Source: Laccaria trichodermophora
Lineage: Eukaryota > Basidiomycota > Agaricomycetes > Agaricales > Hydnangiaceae
Direction: 5' to 3'
Assembly (NCBI GenBank): GCA_018417955.1
Contig: JACTVC010000006.1
Coordinates: forward strand, 620,001-684,000
DNA: 64,000 bases
Below, piece after piece: positions 1 to 11,485 of the stretch. The notes under the pieces were generated by a model. That model was not told the DNA's origin, made no database searches, and saw only the letters and a program-made list of their open reading frames with translations. The first letter of the stretch is position 1; the number at the start of each line of letters is the position of its first letter. A program made the position numbers and the translations under genes.

Positions 1-156
1 CTGTTGCTTGCCATCACACATTCATCTCTGCGTCTTGGCTTACATCGATCACCCCTTGGAACCATCTCTTCCTTTGTGCATTCCCTCATTGTCTTGCCAT
101 CTCTCTATGATCCATCCACCTACCACTGATCCCTTCTCCACATTTGCAAATTTGCA

Positions 157-972
157 ATGTTCCTCCCTGATCGTCCGATGCCATGCTTTCTTCATTCATC
201 TTTCCTCCTTCCCACCTCCCTCCTCACATATGTCAAATGGGTCTCGTTGCCGGTCTGGGTTGATTACTCACTATGCCAAATTACAATGTCCTCTCATTTC
301 CATGTCTCACCATCACTCTCCCTGGTTTTATGCTTCTCATTCCGACTTTCAAACCAATCAGAATCAGACCGTCAGAAGCGAAAGGCAGGTGCCGTGCTTG
401 AACTTGATGATTTCGAGCAAGCGAAGAGGGCGAAACTGATCACCATGGCCCCTTCTGATGTGTGAAAAACCCTCTTTTATGAGGATCTGCAGAGAAATGC
501 CTCTCAAATGATCCTCGACAACTGTCCATTAGCAGATTCAAATGTACCGCCTGCACCACTGCTCTATTCTGGCTTTGGCCACTTCCTTGATATATACAAC
601 AGACGCAAGGATGTTCCTTCTCTGTCGAAGATAGATTTCCCTGCTCTTGAGGCTGCCATTGATGACTTTGCTGACAAGATGGCCAAGTTCTTTGTAAGCA
701 AAGATGTTCGACAAGACGAAGGGCTTCCCCTGCTGAATGCGATTTTCTCATGCCACAAAGAGAATGTGCCTGTATTCATGCCACTTCATGCAGAGTCATT
801 CTGCAGCCTTAGGGTGGACAGACATAACATTGCGGCTCACCGATCTGCTGGAACGATTACCGAATTCAAGAATAAAATTACCGGAATCACTTCAATTCCA
901 CATATTGAAGCCACTGCCTACTTCGCCCAGCTCAATATTGCATCCGCGCACAGACCCCAATTCATTGGTTGA
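157..972 (+). pseudogene. Decayed coding remnant, function unknown
   Basis: One reading frame opens at 157, is closed by TGA at 463-465, reopens in the same frame and runs to a stop at 970-972. About 270 codons therefore carry an internal stop. The part before the stop has a basic patch (AKRAKLI); the part after it looks like ordinary soluble protein. It lies about 450 bases upstream of the oxygenase remnant on the same strand and could be the N-terminal part of the same former gene. I do not recognise a domain. The internal stop and the surrounding transposons argue for a pseudogene; an unrecognised intron across the stop is the alternative. Confidence 0.35.
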
Positions 973-1423
973 TGGAGGGTGCCTTGCCTCAGCATCACTG
1001 TCATTGGTGAGTGCAGAACTCCAACGGTTGCCTAACATTATTGCTGAGAACCATGTCTTCCAGGCGACCAAGTGACTTTCTATGCAATCATTCTTCTTGG
1101 CCACCAATATCGGCTCATCAGTCTCACCCCCACCCTGTCATGTCTTCATTCGGCGTCGGACTTGACTGACCACACCAGCCTCTACCGGACCTGTACCAAC
1201 TGACCCTTCCACAGGAAAAGAAGACTGGATTGCCTCAAGTTCTTCATCAAGATACTCTTTGTGCTGTTTACTGTTCCTGTCATGTTCTTCGATCTGTTGG
1301 AGATGACAGGGGTCAACAAGGAGACTTTGGATGTTTTCCAAGTGTATCTGGAAAGCTCAGCCCATGCATAACCTTAAAAGTGCATATCCATATACATGGA
1401 CATTGTGCACATTCTTGTTGAAA

Positions 1424-1800
1424 ATGACATGGCGACCAGAATCCCTTCCACTGCACACATCAGCTGATATTCAGGAACCTGCCAATTCAAGTTACCTCAA
1501 AGATGACCTATTGGCCAATGCAATTGTTGGTGCAATCTATGCCATCATACAACCCAATCTTTTTGAGTCCAGTTTAGCCACCTTCGAGAAGCTTGCTGAT
1601 CATGCCGAGGCATTGAACAATCCTGTCAATATTGCTCTTTGTGTTTGGGCCACTCCTTTCACTGGTCTTTTAGTCATCCTGAACCGAGAGACGATTGATC
1701 ACCGAGATCTAAAGGGGTATAGGGAGTCTTTTGACTTGTTGCTCACCATCGGAAACTACACAGGAGGCCAGTGTCACTTACCTGGGCTTGGGTTTACAGT
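1424..1800 (+). pseudogene. 2-oxoglutarate/Fe(II) oxygenase fragment, TET/JBP-like
   Basis: The frame from the ATG at 1424 encodes a block containing DHRDLKGYRESFDLL followed by IGNYTGGQ and LPGLG. In 2OG-Fe(II) dioxygenases of the TET/JBP class an H-x-D pair binds iron and is followed by a beta strand ending in a G-x-Y-x-GG turn; here H-R-D is at 1700-1708. Basidiomycete genomes carry many such genes, often next to KDZ-type DNA transposons (established for the family). The distal metal-binding His and the 2OG-binding Arg are missing, because the sequence after 1800 switches to unrelated DNA with short inverted repeats. It is therefore a truncated, non-functional copy. Assignment is from motif pattern only. 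Confidence 0.5.
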
Positions 1801-1807
1801 GGCGATT

Positions 1808-1957
1808 AAAAGTATTGCACACAGTAGTACAATAAATACCAATCCTTTGGGCAATTTCCACATTGCCCAGGGAGAGCTTCTTGAAGTCAACAACTCAAGC
1901 AACTTTGGTGGGGGATGTGTATACCATAGCTGTAGTAAGGGTGTGCAATGATTTTTT
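1808..1957. repeat. Short inverted-repeat insertion, MITE-like
   Basis: The end at 1808 (AAAAGTATTGCACAC) is matched in inverse by 1941-1957 (GTGTGCAATGATTTTTT), giving an imperfect terminal inverted repeat around 150 bases. It starts where oxygenase homology ends, so it probably disrupted that gene. A third copy of the terminus in the same orientation as the left end lies at 2018-2034. No clear target duplication is visible, so the boundaries are tentative. Confidence 0.35.
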
Positions 1958-3879
1958 GATGGATCAGTTGCTTCAACCTTGTATAAATAATCAGGAAGTG
2001 TTTTGAAAACACATGAGCAAAAGTATTGCACATGGTTTTCAGCAATAAACTGTACATAGTTGGGCTGGAAGTCATTAATTTTGATAAAACTCATTTTTAT
2101 TATGGAGCAAGGGGGTGTTGGGATTAAAAAAAGAGACCTAGGGTCGAATTTTTTTTTTCAGCAGCAAGAGGTTGACCTACCTACTATGTAATCAGGCACT
2201 GGTCTATATATGGTAATAGTGACATCATCACAGTTATTTTCGACATAATTTCCCTCCCCAGTGCTGTTTACTCTGGTTTTGCATTCCCCCTGTACCACAG
2301 TTGACTGTTGTTCCAAAATCGGGGCATGTTGTGAATCCTTGTGAATATATTTCAATCCTCTATAGATTTAGTTAAGTGCTATATAGGTGTAAAATGGCAG
2401 GCTTTTGTTACCTCGCCTTTCAAAGCCAATTTTGAGTCATCACACAGCCACCTCCATCATGGATTTTTTGCAAAATAATGAATAACAAGTTGTTTTGAGT
2501 GTTTATATTGATGATATACTCCTACAAGGTCACAGTGTTGTATGGTCCTCCTCAGAACCTCCCCAACCTCCTTTTCAGGTGAAGTTTGGGTGAAGTCCAT
2601 TTTTTTTTTCAGGCCTGACAGCTGGACCTAGTCTCTCGTAGACAGACATCGATATTATGTGAAGTCATACCTTGGTTCACGATAATATGAAGTCTGTTTG
2701 TTACCACGCCCCCAAAACTGCGCTGCAAAATGTTTATGTAATCTTCGGACTTTAAAATTGCATCGCGTCAATATTGCCTCGTTGCCCTAAACTCTCGACG
2801 CGTTTTTTGTTGCATAACTTGTTCTATCCCCTCGAATTCGACTACAATCTCTTCCAAATACTACTTACTGTGAATAAGACTGCTCAATCATCATGTCTTA
2901 CAAGAAAAAAACTCTGCAATTCAAGTTACAGCAACATCAGATTACATTTCATCATTCCTATCACAAAATACACCCAGTTCCACAATTTTTGGCGTGAATT
3001 TAGTCGCCGTGTCGTTTCCTTATATTCTTGAGGCCTCATAACCTGCTAAACGAGCTCCTAGAGCTTCTCAAACCATGTTGCGCAAGTGCAAGAAAGCTAC
3101 CGCTCACAGCACCGCACCCGCCGATGTGTTCTCGTTGCTGAAGCATTGTCTGGAGGTTAGAGTGGAAAATAAAACAGAATACCACAGAGGTCTAGACACA
3201 ATTCATTGGATTCAAATTTGATAGCTTGATTAGAATTGTGTGAATGGAAGCCATAGTCTAGACTGTCAGTACTCTCGTCCTCGTCACTTGAGCTGTCCCT
3301 GTCTTCACCGCCTTCCTCCTCATTCGAAGTTGTCGCTTATGATGTTCAAAAACCAGCTGTCTGACATCGATATGGGATTTTATCGCAAAGTGAGGCCATA
3401 GCGATTTGCCGCGTAATGGTGTCAGGCTAGGATAAGCGAGCCGATAGCCCAGCTTGTACCTAAACATGAAAAGCTAAGTATAATTATAATGCAAGTTGTG
3501 ATGAAATACATACGACGGGATGGGGCGCCGCTTCCTCGTAAACACAGCACCATTTTTGCGTTTGGCAGCCATAGACACCAAAAGACAGGCGCACGCACCT
3601 TTTACTTCTCACTAATTCCAACAATGCTAAATTTCCCAAAAGTCTCTGAAGCTTCCAGAAAGGCTATCCTCTGGGCGTCGGCCATTAGCGGATGCACGAA
3701 GCTGAGTGTGAAAGTGTCATCGTCTCTGTCAATGGAGAATCAGATGCAGCCAGGAAATTAGTGAATGACGAGACCTCAAGAATATCAGGAGACAAAGTGG
3801 CGACTAAATTCACTCCAAGGCATGTGGAACTGGATTGATTTTGTGATTGGAATGGTGAAATGTGATCTGATGTTGCTGG

Positions 3880-4847
3880 TAGGGCTGTGCACCGTCCGTT
3901 TGACGGGGACGGCTGTCGATCAACAGGCGTAAATCTGCAACTTGAAAGCCAGAACGGAAACAGGCAGGCAAAAAACGGCCGTAAACGGGTTGTACGGCCG
4001 TTTGCCCACCCTTTCAATGTATGTAACTCTTTTCACAATTTTTGGGTACCTGATAGATGTAAGAAGAGATGTTGAGCATGAATAACAAAGATTTGCACCT
4101 TCAAACAGCAAATCGTGAGCTCGAGGTGTGAATAGACCTTCTGCGGAGTTTCAATTGTGAGCACATTCTAGTTGGTTTTGAGCTGCAATTGAACCCACCT
4201 GGAGACATTTAGGGTTGATAAAGGTATGCAAAATTTAATAATGAAGCACCTCATATATTGTCAATAAATAGTACAGTGTAATCCTGGTCCCGGATTACTC
4301 TTATTTGGACCTGTTATCATTGTTTGGACTTGTTGCTTCTCTTTCATATTTTTATCTCTTCTTGCGCGCTTTCGCACTTAGACTCTTACCACCATCTTCT
4401 CATACGCATCTTACTCTCCTGTACCCATACCTTCCCTCTAGAACCTCCAGAATCATAGACATGGTTTATTTCTGTTGGTTCGTCTTGTGAGCAGTGTAAT
4501 CTACCCCTCCGGGTAGATTTCCACTAATGTAAGAGGGCCAGAGAACCAACACATAGCCATTACACCAAAAGGCAGATAACTGAACAATTAATTGTTCAGC
4601 CACTTGGCTCTATATATGGTGTTGGGTCCTGATCCCCTAAGTTGTGGCACAGTAAGTAAGCCGACCAGGATTACATACAGCTAATTGTGGGTAAAATTAC
4701 AGAATATGTCGATGACCCGTCTGACGCCCGTTACGGCCGTCATATGATGGATAAAAACGGGTGTTCAGCAAGCCCAAACGGAAACGGGTAATTGCCCGTC
4801 AGACCCGTCCGTCGACCCATCTATGACGGGCACGGTGCGCAGCCCTA
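3880..4847. mobile_element. Non-autonomous hAT element
   Basis: The termini TAGGGCTGTGCACCGTCCGT and ACGGGCACGGTGCGCAGCCCTA form an inverted repeat with subterminal copies of ACGGGT/ACGGCC motifs. Both flanks are GTTGCTGG (3872-3879 and 4848-4855), a perfect 8-base duplication, which is the hAT signature. The element sits in the right arm of the larger inverted-repeat transposon: deleting it together with one duplication restores the match to the left arm. It contains no transposase and is split by a solo LTR. Confidence 0.92.
4277..4675. mobile_element. Solo LTR inside the hAT element
   Basis: The 399-base segment begins TGTAATCCTGGTC and ends with the inverse GACCAGGATTACA, so it has TG...CA ends. 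It is flanked by TACAG on both sides (4272-4276 and 4676-4680), a perfect 5-base duplication as produced by LTR-retrotransposon integrase. A TATATA box lies near 4610. Only one LTR is present, so the internal region was probably lost by LTR-LTR recombination. Confidence 0.88.
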
Positions 4848-5159
4848 GTTGCTGGGACTTGAATTGGAGAGTTTTTCTTGCAAGACAGGACGATTTGAGC
4901 AGTCTGATTCATAGTAGTAGATGGTTGAAAGAGGTTAGGGTCGAATTTGAGGGAATAGAACAAGTTATGCGACAGAAAACGCGTCTAGAGTCGAGAGAGA
5001 GACGAGGGATATTGACGCGACGTGGTTTTAAACTCCGAAGATTACATAAACATTTTGCAGCGCGGTTTTGGGGGCGCGGTAAACACAGGACTAGGCTGGA
5101 CCTACCTACCAGCCTCCGGTCCAGCATTCTAATCCCGACACCCCCTTGTTATGGAGTCT

Positions 5160-5517
5160 ACATATATTGCTACCTACAACACACACTTCACCCGACATTA
5201 AAGCCTTAATTCATTCGCGCGGGAGACGCAATGCAGTCACATGGGTAGAAGGCGACTCCGATGACTATGGCACGGACAGCGAGGCGGAACGGCCGACAAG
5301 GCTGTTGAATCTCAGGAGGGATGCGCAGAACAGTGGAGGAGCGCCATCGAGCGGTCGAGAAGTGGATCTGGATCTAAAACTCATTGCTCATTCTTTTGGC
5401 AAATTGCACTTGGTAATCATTCCAAACCCTCTCCGTGCTCCCCCAATAATTACTTTTCCAGTCTTATCTCAGCGAATGTCCCCGCATTCCATAAAAATCG
5501 GGCAACATGATTACTAA
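5160..5517 (+). CDS. Exon-like fragment of an unknown protein
   Basis: Just right of the transposon a frame without stops encodes a hydrophilic, acidic stretch (WVEGDSDDYGTDSEAERPT) ending in IAHSFGKLHL, followed by a plausible donor (GTAATC) near 5413 and an acceptor (TTTCCAG) near 5461. There is no good ATG. The fragment may be an exon of a gene whose 5' part was cut off by the insertion at 5149, but I see no matching exon left of 2108. Function unknown; it may be chance coding. Confidence 0.2.
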
Positions 5518-6411
5518 GTGGAGCTGGATCCTCAAACGATACGCCCCATTCACGCACTGGTCGATCTCTCCCGAGTCCCCAGCCGACCCCCGGTGTCTGT
5601 CCGATGAGCAAGACGTCTTTTGGAGGCTGCACGCCAGACTGCCCACTTTCCAGGCTCTCGTGGCCGTCCGGACGCACGCACACACACACGCGAATTAGTG
5701 AGACTCCTGGAATCCTGCTTGCGCGCAGCCGCGGATAACCACCACCCTTACACTAGAGTTAGCCCCGCTTAGTACCTTGTGCTGCTCTTTTTTTTTGGTC
5801 CCTGGGGCTTAGAGGACGCCATGTGAGACGAATGGTTTATACTACGGCATTCTCTAGGGCCGAGTGACGGACTTACATCATTTGACCAATCTCTAACAAT
5901 CATATCGCTCTCTCGGAGGTCCTATTTCTTCCTATGGCCCGTGCGCACCATCCAAGCGCACGCACACACGACTCGGAGTCAGTGGGACCCCTGGAATCCT
6001 GCCCACACGTAGTGGCGAAGCCACTGGTGCTCTGCCTGGGATCTGTCCCTTCATCACCAAGGATCAAAGAACAGGTGAGGAGGGCCTCTATACATCATGC
6101 ATCATGTATGGCGTATCTCTAGAATCGTTAGGGTTGAACGGCATACGTATCCATCTTCAGTCAGTTCAATACAATAAGCCGGTTTTCGGGGGTCTTCGTC
6201 TTGCGGCTCCGACAAAAATTGGGGGGTCAAGGAGTGTGATTTGATCGTGGCCCGCCTCCATATCACTCTCAACTTGCTCTCAACGCTCGAGGCACTCGAA
6301 TAGATTAACATAGCGTTTAGATTGTCTCAATAGTCATACAGATAGTACATGTTAAGAAAAGGATAACGAAAATGCAGTCCAGCAAGGTAATAGTACACCG
6401 ATGAAGTCAGT
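5518..6411. other. Intergenic; degenerate direct duplication
   Basis: No gene is supported here. Two related stretches (about 5665-5730 and 5950-6015) share CACGCACACACAC followed by a GTGRGACYCCTGGAATCCTGC-like sequence, so this is an old direct duplication containing a CA-rich microsatellite. The right end is the 3' flank of the histone gene. Confidence 0.5.
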
Positions 6412-6881
<470 letters not shown>

Positions 6882-7329
6882 CGTGTGTGAGTGTTAAGTG
6901 TTGTTAGGGATGTGAAGTTTGGTAACGGTGACAGTGACGGGGACGGCGCTAAGTTGTTGGAGATGATGATGGTAAGGAAGAGAGAGCCGTCTGTTGATTG
7001 TAATTATCTTTGTTTCGCGTCTGTTGTGGTTTGTTGACGTGTCTGTCACGTTTAAATCATTTCGAACCTACCACTGCAAGAACTTAGATAACGAGACGGA
7101 ACAGCACATGTGGACGGCGGAACCTTGCCTTCATTGAAGGACGGTTGAAATTTTATAAGAGCCATGCCGTTTGCTTTGCTTAGCCAGAATTTTATGGCGA
7201 TATCATGTGACATGGAACAACAAAACGATGGCAGGTAGGTGATGCCCAATATGTGAAACGCGAATGAATTACATGGTATACACAAGAGAGGGAGAGTAGA
7301 GAAACCGAAACCACAAGAAAAGTTTGCAA
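6882..7329. promoter_or_regulatory. Upstream region of histone H4
   Basis: This 450-base gap separates the H4 start from the stop of the next minus-strand gene. It should hold the H4 promoter and that gene's 3' region. I see no diagnostic histone promoter element and no further gene. Confidence 0.4.
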
Positions 7330-9463
7330 TTACTCCAATCCTGGCATCTCATAATCTATGGGAACATCCTTCCGTTCCAGCCAAGCCGCATCCTCACTTC
7401 CCAGATCCACTCCCTTCCCACAGTCCAACCGTCGCCTAGAGGGCAGCTCCTTCAGCTCAACGGTCTCACCAGCATAGTCGTCAGTGCTGCATGAATCGTT
7501 GCGCACGACGGCGTAATGCTCCCCGTGCCAGCCGATAAAATCGATGGAGGGAAGCGCCGTAGCCAGACTCCGTGCCCTTGAGATCCACACATCCGTTTGC
7601 ACTCGAAAGTCCTTTTCAGACATGAGATTAGGCTTCGGCCGCCGTTTGTGCGCGCAGCGAAGGTGGAGGAAGGAGAGGGCGGGGAACTTGGTGAAGGTTG
7701 GTGCGTATTCGTTCTGCGGAGACACAGGTCAACACATGGAGTTTTTGGATAAGAGAAGTCAGGTACCAGAGGCTTTTCGGCAACGACGGTCGAGAGATTC
7801 ACGGCAACCATCTCTTCTGGTATTGCGTTTACGAAAGAGGAAAGTGCCGTCTGAGTCAGATTGGCGATGCGTACCCCGAGCACCCGGAGTCTGGGTAAAT
7901 CGGGGAGGACTCCATGTACCAACTCCCACGGGCAGTCGCCTAAATCAAGCCTCCGTAGATTCTCCCTCTTGCGCAAAAATTGCGTGACGGACTGGTAGAG
8001 GCCGGTATCGTTTTCATGTCCCACCAGCACGAACCTGAAAGCTTCCAAGTGTGGTAGGAACGTATGTCTGCCGTCAATAACATGGTCACTATTGAACATC
8101 ACCGACGCCGAGCTGGGCTCCTCGAACGTCCCATGGAGGGTGAGGCTCTGCAGGTTATGTGCGTGTGCGATGCGCGCGAATACGATATGTGATATACGTG
8201 TGTCCACAAGGTCGAGATGGGTGAGGTTCCTGATAGTCACTGACTGAAAGGCCGAGTCCCATGAGTGCTGGCGCTCGAGGTAGGCGCCAAGTATGAGGTG
8301 CTTCAGCGTGTTTTCATTCTGGTCAAGCACCGTCCGCACCTCGCCCATGTCGGCGAATCCATCGTCGTCCTCGGCTCGGAGGGTGAATTTGCGCAAATCG
8401 CAAAAGGCGGACACTCCGACGGCGTCAAAGTGCCATCCGCTATAAAAGAAGATCAGGGTGGTGTGGCTTGGAAGGAGACAGATATTCACATTAGTCCGAG
8501 GCCGTGGAGGTGGGGATGGCTTTTGAGCACTGCTTGTACCATGTCTGCTCGCATTTCAGGATATCCGATCCATTCGAATTCGCGCAAAGCTTTGAACTCT
8601 GGCAGTGCAGTTCTGAATATACCTTGAACAAATGCTCAGTATATCGTAGTAAGGAAGAGTAAGGTATACACACGGGCCATGAGATCAAGCATGTCGCCTT
8701 CTTCGTATGCCCAGTGTAGTCGGAGGGATTTTACCCTGCTGGCAAAAACAGGATCGGCTTTTGCTCGATCAAGGATATCCAGACCCCTATTCAGGTTGTC
8801 TTGATCTTCTCCAAAATATATGTCGAGGGTATGGAAGATGTGTCGTACAGCGATGTCATGATGGAACGTGGAGACAAACAACCACGTCCGGAGGTAAAAT
8901 CGGGGTGTATGAAGGGCAATTCTTTCCCAAACTTCGAGAGGTGCTCGTTGTGACGCTGGCTCATGTCGGAAATGAATCTGGCCACACTTCATTGATCATG
9001 CTTCGGATGAAAGTATTCGGAGGCATACCACTTTCTGACGTTTCAACTCCTTTTGTATCTCCTTGTTCGAAGGCTCCAGTTTCAATACGTCTCTAAAATC
9101 TGCGATGCTTGAGCAATTGTTAGAATTACGTATGTTGCACTACGGACCTTGGTCGGCTTGCCCTAACAACATTTCCCCTGCTCGTTTCCTCGCATTCCCT
9201 CGAGCTAAGAGTGCCCTCGCAACATCCAGCTTTGGCAGATCTGGAGTCTTCAGGTATACTTCGAGGTAGTTCTCAACTTCCGCGCCGTACCTGGACGAGT
9301 TGTAGGCTGGAACTTATTTGACAAAAAAAGAGAAGCACTTTCCAGCCTCGATCAACGCCAACGAAGTGTCCAAAAGAAAGTTTGCCTTGCGAAGGTGGTT
9401 TAAGGAATGTACGGCATCGTGAACGGTCGATGTGAGCTCGTCAATGGGGAATGAAGTAGACAT
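7330..9463 (-). CDS. TPR / F-box / LRR-like protein, 609 residues
   Basis: Seven exons (9463-9339, 9290-9148, 9099-9032, 8977-8674, 8622-8490, 8439-7767, 7713-7330) sum to 610 codons with consistent phases. Residues about 1-110 form a helical TPR-like module (ARALLARGNARKRAGEML...DVLKLEPSNKEIQKEL). Next comes a degenerate F-box (APLEVWERIALHT), then a long region with leucine-rich repeat character (LTHLDL, LQSLTLHG, LRRLDLGDC). F-box proteins recruit substrates to SCF ubiquitin ligases through Skp1; here that role is inferred from domain order only, and the substrate is unknown. The ATG at 9463 is the first in the open frame. It is divergent from the aminotransferase, sharing a 286-base intergenic region. 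Confidence 0.85.
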
Positions 9464-9749
9464 TGCATTAAGAGAGGCCCCGAGAGGGTAAAGAGGGAGT
9501 GAACAAAGAGCACGAGCCTGAGGTTGAGTAACCGATCTCGAACCGATCGCCAGTTACTTCAATTATCACCTCCTTCTGGCCACCGTTCCCCCACCGAGAA
9601 CTTCTGGTACGAAATACCCAGCAGCGAGAGAGCGCTCTTCTACAGGTAAAGGAACAACCTTAGCAACGGGTGGGAACTTCAGCTAGCAACACACCACTCG
9701 CATAGATATATCTCAGTCTTCATCCAGGTATCGGTCTTTGGTAAGGTTC
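9464..9749. promoter_or_regulatory. Bidirectional promoter region
   Basis: The region lies between two divergently oriented start codons (TPR/F-box gene on minus, aminotransferase on plus). No gene fits in it. Promoter role is inferred from position; no factor site is identified. Confidence 0.5.
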
Positions 9750-11234
9750 ATGGCATCTACTCCTAGGCTGGCTTTTAGGGTATCTCGAGGCTCTCGTAGT
9801 ACGATCTCTCCGCCGTGAGTACTTATACTGCTAAGTCAGCGAAAGTACATCTCTCATCGTCCTAATTCAACCTCTAGCATCCCACGAGCGTACAAGTGGG
9901 CTTCAAGATATGTACCGACACCAACGCGGCCTCTTCTAGATATGGCTCAGGGAGTACCAGGCATACCTCCGCCTGAATCTCTCCGAGCAGCGCTCGGGAA
10001 GGCGGGAGCTAATAAAGCCAGTTTCGGATATTGTCCTTGGTCCGGGGAGGAGGAACTACGCGAGGCCCGGGTAAAGGAAATGAAACTTGTTTATGGCGAA
10101 GGGACAGATGTGAAAGCGGAGGATGTTGCTTTGACTGCTGGGTGTAATATGGCTTTCATGGCTGTCGCGATGAGTATCGTTGATAGTGGCGATGAGGTTA
10201 TTTTGCCCATGCCCTGGTGAGTCGTACTCATCTTCTGTTTTTGTGGTTGGTTAATTTTGATCCAGGTATTTCAATCACCAGTATGTTCTTGTAGTCTTGC
10301 ATTCAGATCATATTCTAACGACAGGTTTAAAAAGAATGAGCCTCAATCTTCTCGGCGTTGAAGCCATTCCCTTACCAACGCTTTCTGAGAATGGATTCAC
10401 TCCATCTGTCGAAAGGTGCAGGGAATTAATTACACTGAAGACGCGGGCGATCGCCCTGGTTACACCGAATAATCCTGTGAGTTCTCCCTATATCACACAC
10501 CTTCTTTAATTATCCCATTCTTGCAGACGGGGGCAACTTACTCACCCAAATTAATCTCATCTTTCTTCGACCTGGCGCATGAATACAAACTCGCGCTTAT
10601 AATTGATGAAACTTACCGCGATTTCTCCACAACTTCGACGCCTCCACACAACCTTTTTTTCTCTCCACTGACGCCCTGGCGTTCGACATTTATTCATCTT
10701 TTTTCCTTCTCAAAAACTTACTGTCTTCCCGGACACCGGCTAGGTGCCATCGTCGCTTCTCCCGAGCTCCTGACAACCTCGGTGAGAAAAGTTCTTGATA
10801 GCATGCAAATCTGGCCCCCGCGCCCTATTTAACAGGCGCTTGGTCCTTTGTTGCCTAGCCTTCGCGGTTTTGTGCGGGAAACGGCGTTGGCGCTTGAGTC
10901 GAGGGACATTTTGTTCAAAGATCATCTTCCGGAAAAATGGAGGATTGGCGCGCAAGGAGGCTACTTTGCGTTTGTGCGACATCCTTTTGTTCGCGTCTGT
11001 GCTGCGGATGTGTGCCAACGATTAGCGGAGGAGGTGGGGGTGGTCACACTTCCTGCCCGCTTCTTTTCTGATGCGCGCGAGAGGGAATCTGGTGCTGAGG
11101 GGGAAGAGGAGGAGCCAGTAGAGGAAGAGGAGAGGTGGATACGATTTTTGGTTGCAAATATTCCCGATGAGAAGGTATTACAGGTCTGTGAGCGATTGAG
11201 CGAAAGTGAGAAGGTTTTTGGATGGAAAATGTGA
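9750..11234 (+). CDS. Class I/II PLP-dependent aminotransferase, internal stop
   Basis: Exons 9750-9814, 9878-10216, 10266-10280 (15 bases), 10335-10476 and 10527-11234 join in phase into a fold-type I aminotransferase of about 420 residues. Visible motifs: the substrate/cofactor Asn in TPNNPTGATYSP, cofactor-binding DETYRDF, and the Schiff-base lysine in FSFSKTY followed by PGHRLGAIVAS. The reaction is amino-group transfer between an amino acid and a 2-oxo acid; the donor cannot be deduced. In the last exon TAA at 10830-10832 interrupts the conserved block DSMQ...PPRPI before QALGPLL, where a glutamine codon is expected. Either the gene is a recent pseudogene, or 10782-10835 (GTGAGA...AACAG, 54 bases, in phase) is removed as an intron, which would delete 18 conserved residues. 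The acidic insert near 11095-11135 is poly-Glu rich. Confidence 0.85.
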
Positions 11235-11485
11235 TCGGAATACTTAACGTCATAGCGGCTGGAAAAAAATTGATATCCAAAATCCTGGCTTCAAGCATCT
11301 AAACACGCCCTACATAAATGAAAGAGGCCGGACCTCACTGGCAACTGCTGAAGTATCCATTTTACTTCATAGATCGACTCTAGATCTGCGAAAGCCTTCA
11401 GTTGTAACAAGGCCAAAGCGGTTACGTCAGCAATCAGAAGACTACGCGTCCTCTCGATCTACCGTCATCACCATCTCCTTCCACT

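Larger units (their letters stand above)
2108..5148. mobile_element. Long-inverted-repeat DNA transposon, 8-base TSD
   Basis: The left end CAAGGGGGTGTTGGGATTA is matched in inverse at the right end (CAAGGGGGTGTCGGGATTA read on the minus strand), and both flanks carry TTATGGAG (2100-2107 and 5149-5156), a perfect 8-base target duplication. Inverted similarity continues well inside: about 2690-3045 on the left pairs with about 4856-5090 and, after the nested hAT element, 3765-3871 on the right. The left arm has an extra stretch of about 490 bases (about 2141-2630) between two GACCTAG copies. The unique core (about 3050-3760) has no recognisable transposase, so the element is non-autonomous. An 8-base duplication fits hAT, KDZ/Zisupton or Mutator-like elements; the family is not settled. 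Confidence 0.85.

Noticed and set aside
10740..11018. Minus-strand frame over the aminotransferase
   Set aside because: Shadow of the conserved plus-strand exon.
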